Below are positions 59,794-64,000 of a DNA stretch of 64,000 bases, piece by piece (the stretch's first letter is position 1; every line of letters starts with the position of its first letter). The stretch spans positions 434,001-498,000 of the forward strand of contig DASQAF010000009.1 in assembly GCA_035635855.1 (NCBI GenBank), read 5' to 3'. Position numbers and translations under genes: made by a program. The stretch is from UBA11740 sp035635855. GTDB lineage: Bacteria; Acidobacteriota; Blastocatellia; Pyrinomonadales; Pyrinomonadaceae. The notes beneath the pieces are model-generated. The model had not been told where the DNA came from and did not search any database. It saw nothing but the letters and a program-made list of their open reading frames with translations.

Positions 59794-61440
59794 TTAGAGT
59801 TCAGCGACGCTCAGTTTCGTATCCGCGTTCTTCCAGGCGCTCTCAAATTCTCGTTGGGCGATCGCGCCAGCCTGACTTTTCTTTTGGGCCTTTAAACTCT
59901 CCGCCAAGCCAAACAGAGAACGGCCGCTATTTTTGTTTCTCTCCAGATCGGCGCGAAACAATCCTGCCGCATCAATGTAGTTTCTGCGGCGCAGCAAGAA
60001 GCCGCCCAGCGATTCGCGCACCGGATGAAACCACTGCGGTGGTTCATCATATGCCAGAGAGTCTTCGTCTTTGATTCCTTTGAAAAAGTTATCCAGAACT
60101 TTCTGGTAGTCATGCTTTGCTTCAGCAATGCGTGCAGCCAGCACATCTTCGGCGATTGTGAGAACCTTGCTGGTCGAATTCAAAGAAGACATCGAGTCGG
60201 CAGGAACCAACTTTTCAGCTTTCAGGAATGCCTGTTGTTCAGCTTCCGCGTTTTTGATGTCGCCGCGCCCGGCAAACACCACCCCGCGACCGAAATGCCA
60301 GACGGCGAGGGTTGATGGCAGCGAAGCATCAGGCTCGGGCTGCTTCATGATTTCGTCCCATTTATGAAAGCGTTCCCACATCAAGATCGACTTCGCCAAA
60401 ATCGGTTCGACCATCGGCATTTGACGCACCATCGGTCCGGCGAAGGCAACCAATTTGTTCGACGCGTCAATCGCATCGCGATAACGGCCCTGCATGCTGT
60501 GGGCCACCGCGAGAAAGTCAAGATTGTGCGCGTAGTACATCGAATAGAAACCCTGCATGCCCGTGGCTTTGAAATAAGCTTCATCCGCCGCGGCCGCTTC
60601 AGTATTGCTCTTCGCCGCCGCCTGGTAATCGCCGACCCGCTCGTAGATGTGCGCGGGCATGTGCACCAGATGACCGGCCATGGGCATCAGTCCCGCTAAT
60701 TTCGGCGCGTAAGCAAGGGCGCGCTCAGGATTTGGCGATGCTTCGACGGCGTGAATGTAATAGTGAATCGCGCCGGGATGATTTGGGTCGCGCCGCAACA
60801 CCGACTCAAGCACCGTGACGATCTCTTCAGTGCCTTCGGCGGGTTTTCCATCCGCGCTCCAAAGCTTCCACGGACGCAGGTCCATCGCGCTCTCGGCGTA
60901 AAGCGTCGCGGCGTCCAAATCATCCGGATATTTCTTCATCAAACCGCCCATCGCGTTCTTGTAATCGACGGCAAGCTTTTTAAGATCCGCTTTAGGATCG
61001 TTCGAGTAGCGTTTGGCCAGAGCTTCGATGTAAGCACGTTCGTTAGCAGGCGCATTCGTTGCCAGCGCCAGGGCTTTCTGCTCCGCATCATAGGCGGATT
61101 TCTCTCGCTCTGGATCGACATCCTGGTTGATATTCGGGCCGAGCGCGTACGCCACGCCCCACCAGGCCATGGCCATCTGGGGATCGAGTTCCGCGGCGCG
61201 CTTGAAAGAACGCACGGCTTCTTCGTGATTGAAGCCGTAGAGCATTCTGAATCCCTGATCGAAGAAGCGCTGGGCCTCAGGATTTTTGGTTGAGGTCGGA
61301 TGATGCAGCGAACCCAGACCGGAAAACAGGGCCACAGGCTTCTCTGCCCGCTCCATCTTCATCTGCATGTCTGGTTGCTGGGCGAAAGCAGCCGCACACA
61401 GAGGAACCAAGAGCAGGACGATTATCAGGACAGTTTTCAT
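59794..61440 (-). CDS. Exported tetratricopeptide-repeat protein
   Basis: A 548-aa secreted TPR protein. A signal peptide (1-20, ending AAFAQ) precedes helix-pair repeats such as RMLYGFNHEEAVRSFKRAAELDPQMAMAWWGVAYALG. The closing segment (NYIDAAGLFRADLERNKNSGRSLFGLAESLKAQ) is another TPR. Some proteins of this type are found near secreted oxidoreductases, but none is adjacent here. RNase H lies nine bases downstream in the same transcript. No enzymatic motif visible. Confidence 0.85.
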   Translation of the reverse strand: MKTVLIIVLLLVPLCAAAFAQQPDMQMKMERAEKPVALFSGLGSLHHPTSTKNPEAQRFFDQGFRMLYGFNHEEAVRSFKRAAELDPQMAMAWWGVAYALGPNINQDVDPEREKSAYDAEQKALALATNAPANERAYIEALAKRYSNDPKADLKKLAVDYKNAMGGLMKKYPDDLDAATLYAESAMDLRPWKLWSADGKPAEGTEEIVTVLESVLRRDPNHPGAIHYYIHAVEASPNPERALAYAPKLAGLMPMAGHLVHMPAHIYERVGDYQAAAKSNTEAAAADEAYFKATGMQGFYSMYYAHNLDFLAVAHSMQGRYRDAIDASNKLVAFAGPMVRQMPMVEPILAKSILMWERFHKWDEIMKQPEPDASLPSTLAVWHFGRGVVFAGRGDIKNAEAEQQAFLKAEKLVPADSMSSLNSTSKVLTIAEDVLAARIAEAKHDYQKVLDNFFKGIKDEDSLAYDEPPQWFHPVRESLGGFLLRRRNYIDAAGLFRADLERNKNSGRSLFGLAESLKAQKKSQAGAIAQREFESAWKNADTKLSVAEL

Positions 61441-61741
61441 TTAGAAGCGCGCTCCAGTAAATGCATATCAGATTTTGAAGGGATGATAGCTCTATCCAGT
61501 GCAGTTTTGTAGCCGCAAGAAGAGCTGCCGAGCCTCGCGAGCTCAGTCTGACATTCCGGCGAGGCTTAGAGGTGAGTGTAGTCTAGCGATTCGGACGGCA
61601 GATTCGCCGCTAATAGTTATGGGTAATTGAATCGGAAAGATGAAGGTGAGGCGGTGGGCTGCCATCTGTCAACCCACCGCTGCGCTCTAATGCCTGGAGG
61701 TGAACTCCCGAGCAGATTAACTGGTGCACTAGATCGAACTT
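61441..61741. other. Intergenic region with one hairpin
   Basis: No gene is seen in 301 bases. GCGGTGGG at 61651-61658 pairs perfectly with CCCACCGC at 61673-61680 around a 14-base loop. It is not followed by a T-run on either strand, so it is a hairpin of unknown role. Confidence 0.5.
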
Positions 61742-63166
61742 CTATTGCGAACGAGCGAAATAGATGCTGCGGAGAATGGTCGTGCCCGCAGAAAACTCGC
61801 GTCGTGTCCAGATGACGTTCAGCGTTCCATCTGGATTGAAGAAGCTGTTCATATAATCGCCGGGAGGATCGCTGGCTGAAGCCGGCGCGACGGGATTGAA
61901 TTCGTCAAGCGAAGTCAACACGGGCTTCTGTCCTGGTTTAAAAACCGCACCATAGACACGCCACGCTGAAGCATCGTTGGGACGATAATAGACTCCGACA
62001 CCCAGCTTCTTGCCATCAGGAGAGACGGCCAACCAGGCATACTCATAACGTCCGCGCCCTGGCGTGATGTCTTGTCCTTTCCACGTCTTTCCGTGATCCG
62101 TCGAGTGATAGAGCGTTAGCCGATTCGTCACGGGGTCACAAGTCGTAAGGCCGGTTATGTCCGTGCCGCAGTTTGTTACCGTGGCGGCATCTACGTAGAG
62201 TGCCCAGATCGACCCATCAGGCGATACCGAAACTGTCGGCCAACTCATTGTGCTGTCGGTTGAGTTGTAGCTTCCAACTACATATCGCTCGAAGGTATGT
62301 CCGTCATTCGCGGAGACGTATGCGTACAAGGTGCCCTTCGGATTATTCGGCGTGTACACATCGTTCGATCCACCATCGTTGCCGCAGACAGCATAAACGT
62401 ATGGCGAACCGGGAGCGTGATCTGACGCAGGCCGGCACCAACCCGAATCTTTCAGCGTATAGCCGATACTGTCGAACGTCTGTCCTCCGTCGTAAGATGA
62501 GTAGACAGTGTAGCGGCCCGGCCCGAAGCCGCTGCCAGTGCCTTGACCGAGTGGATAAGTTACCTTGTCCCCTTCGTTTCCCAAATAGAAAACACTACCG
62601 TTGCCATGCGCTGTGACCCACGGGCGATCATCAACAAACTGCGCAGAAGGAACCACAGGCCGAGTGAAGTCAAGCGTGATGTTTTGCATTCCCGGACCCG
62701 CCACGCTCCAGCGCGTGAACGTGTCATCGGCGACGTTTGTATCGACAAAGTAGAGATGCCCGGCGTCGTCAAATGTCATATCACCTTCATCACCAAACTC
62801 GTGCTGCTCCAAAGAAAGAGACGTCATGCCAGGAATGTTATCAAAAGTATGTCCGCCATCTGTTGACACCCAGGCCCACGACATGCTGCGAGTGTACGTG
62901 GGCGAATTTATGTCCGGGGCCAGAACGAGTTGCCAATTCTCCTTATGTGCCGTGGCGAAGATGTTGCCGAATCGATCGACCACCACGGTCGGCTCGTAGC
63001 CGTAGCCCAGCTCCGGCGTCACCTTGATAGGTGGGCCGAAAGGCGTGCCGCCCAGGGCTTCCGTTTTTCTTGGAGCAGTAAGCAGAATCAGCGCAACTGT
63101 TGTTAGACCAATTAAAACCACGCTCACCTTGGCGAGCGTATAGAAGCGATTGCGAAGCGATTTCAT
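61742..63166 (-). CDS. Secreted Asp-box (sialidase-fold) protein
   Basis: A 474-aa exported protein. A signal segment (about 10-36) precedes a propeller with Asp-box motifs (STDGGHTF, SYDGGQTF, SANDGHTF, STDHGKTW), typical of sialidase/BNR propellers. The catalytic Arg triad and Asp/Tyr of true sialidases are not recognisable, so it may be a binding protein or a divergent glycosidase. AGGAGG lies at the right distance before the ATG. It stands alone on the minus strand. Confidence 0.8.
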   Translation of the reverse strand: MKSLRNRFYTLAKVSVVLIGLTTVALILLTAPRKTEALGGTPFGPPIKVTPELGYGYEPTVVVDRFGNIFATAHKENWQLVLAPDINSPTYTRSMSWAWVSTDGGHTFDNIPGMTSLSLEQHEFGDEGDMTFDDAGHLYFVDTNVADDTFTRWSVAGPGMQNITLDFTRPVVPSAQFVDDRPWVTAHGNGSVFYLGNEGDKVTYPLGQGTGSGFGPGRYTVYSSYDGGQTFDSIGYTLKDSGWCRPASDHAPGSPYVYAVCGNDGGSNDVYTPNNPKGTLYAYVSANDGHTFERYVVGSYNSTDSTMSWPTVSVSPDGSIWALYVDAATVTNCGTDITGLTTCDPVTNRLTLYHSTDHGKTWKGQDITPGRGRYEYAWLAVSPDGKKLGVGVYYRPNDASAWRVYGAVFKPGQKPVLTSLDEFNPVAPASASDPPGDYMNSFFNPDGTLNVIWTRREFSAGTTILRSIYFARSQ

Positions 63167-63487
63167 TACAACCTCCTTCCGTCATTGGAAATCATTTATG
63201 GAAGCGTTTTGCGCCATATCGACGCATATAGGATAGCCAGCGCGGTTGAGGAATTCTTGAGGTAAGGCCCGATGAGATTACAGGTTAATTGCGATGCGTT
63301 TGCAATGGAGATATTTTGAGTTTTCGCAGTTTGGTCGGTTGATCAGACCGACTCGTTGGGTGCTGAGGAATTGCCGCAAGCGGAATTGTCGCGGTTCCAA
63401 CTGACCGAATCTTGGCGGTGGTGAGAAGAGGAGCGTATTATCTCAAATATGCTCAATGCCGGAACCCTTACCTCCGAGGAGTTTGCC
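63167..63487. other. Divergent intergenic region
   Basis: These 321 bases separate the Asp-box gene and the nucleotidyltransferase. GTCGGTTGATCAGACCGAC (around 63332-63351) is a palindrome similar in style to the paired-hairpin elements. No gene or AbiEi-type antitoxin is seen. Confidence 0.4.
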
Positions 63488-64000
63488 ATGCGCGAACAAC
63501 TGCCCCTGGCGACGATTCATGACGCCGTGCTTCAGTTCTTGCGCGGGCGCGACGATGCCGTTGTGTTCGGAGCCCAGGCAGTCAACGCTTATGTGGGTGA
63601 AGCGCGAATGAGTCAGGACATTGATCTGGTTTCCACACGCGCGGTAGAACTCGCCGAGGAGTTGCGCGAACACCTGAGTGAGTGTTTTCACATCACGGTT
63701 GGAGAGAGCGTGATTGGCGCCGGCAAAGGGCATCGCTTGTTCCAGATTCATAAGCCGCACAACCGTCATCTGGTTGATCTGCGCCCGGCCGAATCGCTGC
63801 CCCGCGCTGAACGAATCGAAGAAGTGCTGGTGATGTCTCCGCCGGAGCTGATCGCGCAGAAAGTAATCTCGTATCACGCGCGGCGCGGCCAACCAAAAGC
63901 CGGCACAGACTGGCGCGATCTGGCAATGCTGCTTCTGACTTTTCCGGAATTGAAAAAGGAGCGTGGCGTGGTTAGCGGAGCTCTAAGGTCGATGAAAGCG
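63488..64000 (+). CDS. AbiEii-like nucleotidyltransferase, truncated by window edge
   Basis: At least 171 codons, open at the right edge. VVFGAQAVNAYVGEARMSQDIDLVS matches the start of nucleotidyl-transferase AbiEii/DUF6036-type toxins (GGxA then S-x-D-I-D as the catalytic Asp pair), followed by HLVDLRPA and MSPPELIAQKVISY. The Met at 63488 is chosen for GAGGAG six bases upstream; an earlier ATG at 63449 would add 13 residues. An AbiEi antitoxin is not visible upstream, so the toxin role is unproven. Confidence 0.7.
   Translation, partial: MREQLPLATIHDAVLQFLRGRDDAVVFGAQAVNAYVGEARMSQDIDLVSTRAVELAEELREHLSECFHITVGESVIGAGKGHRLFQIHKPHNRHLVDLRPAESLPRAERIEEVLVMSPPELIAQKVISYHARRGQPKAGTDWRDLAMLLLTFPELKKERGVVSGALRSMKA

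Noticed and set aside
1..64000. tRNA or rRNA genes
   Set aside because: No T-loop GGTTCGANTCC-type motif with a matching cloverleaf, and no conserved rRNA segment, was found by eye; short ones could be missed.

Overview
The window looks like a chromosomal segment of an Acidobacteriota bacterium, probably the Blastocatellia/Pyrinomonadales branch. This is inferred from gene style, not from a marker gene: a VWFA-related secreted protein, an OmpA protein with an extra N-terminal OB-like domain, Ycf48-like and TPR secreted proteins, a large YD-repeat (RHS) protein, and many interspersed palindromic repeats between genes. No rRNA, tRNA or CRISPR array was seen. Most genes are ordinary housekeeping, envelope or secreted-enzyme genes in one- to three-gene operons.

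Layout. 0.3-8.3 kb, plus strand: OmpA-like protein, VWFA protein, a translationally coupled trio (DUF309, DUF4149, S41 protease), a GrdB-like protein and an SMP-30-like protein. 8.4-17.6 kb: a PAS-PAS sigma54 activator, a small CxxC protein behind a good -24/-12 site, a sterol-desaturase-type hydroxylase, UDP-galactopyranose mutase, MsrA, a transposase remnant, a membrane protein, and a three-gene cassette (thiolase-fold type III PKS-like synthase, 60-aa microprotein, DUF6968-like protein) behind a second -24/-12-like site. 17.7-24.7 kb: an accessory island with a 1613-aa secreted RHS protein carrying a phospholipase-C-like tip, a candidate membrane immunity protein, a decayed orphan RHS tip and two unknown genes.

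24.7-46 kb is mixed: methyltransferase, two related lipoproteins, M49-like peptidase, thioesterase, hydrolases, orphan antitoxin, HEPN-like protein behind uvrC, PfkB kinase, MFS transporter, DoxX, M61 peptidase, esterase, cupin, atypical SDR, UBP zinc finger and hypotheticals. 46.5-63.2 kb is mostly minus strand: P460-multiheme cytochrome, Popeye-like cNMP protein (plus), Hsp20-Lon proteostasis pair, ferredoxin, fumarase, Ycf48-like protein, TPR-RNase H pair and an Asp-box protein. An AbiEii-like nucleotidyltransferase runs off the right edge.

The most interesting unexplained material is (1) the possible sigma54-controlled type III PKS-like/microprotein/DUF6968 cassette, (2) the RHS toxin-immunity island with a recombined orphan tip, and (3) at least seven families of short palindromic repeats, some of which supply start codons, stop codons or C-terminal codons of neighbouring genes.
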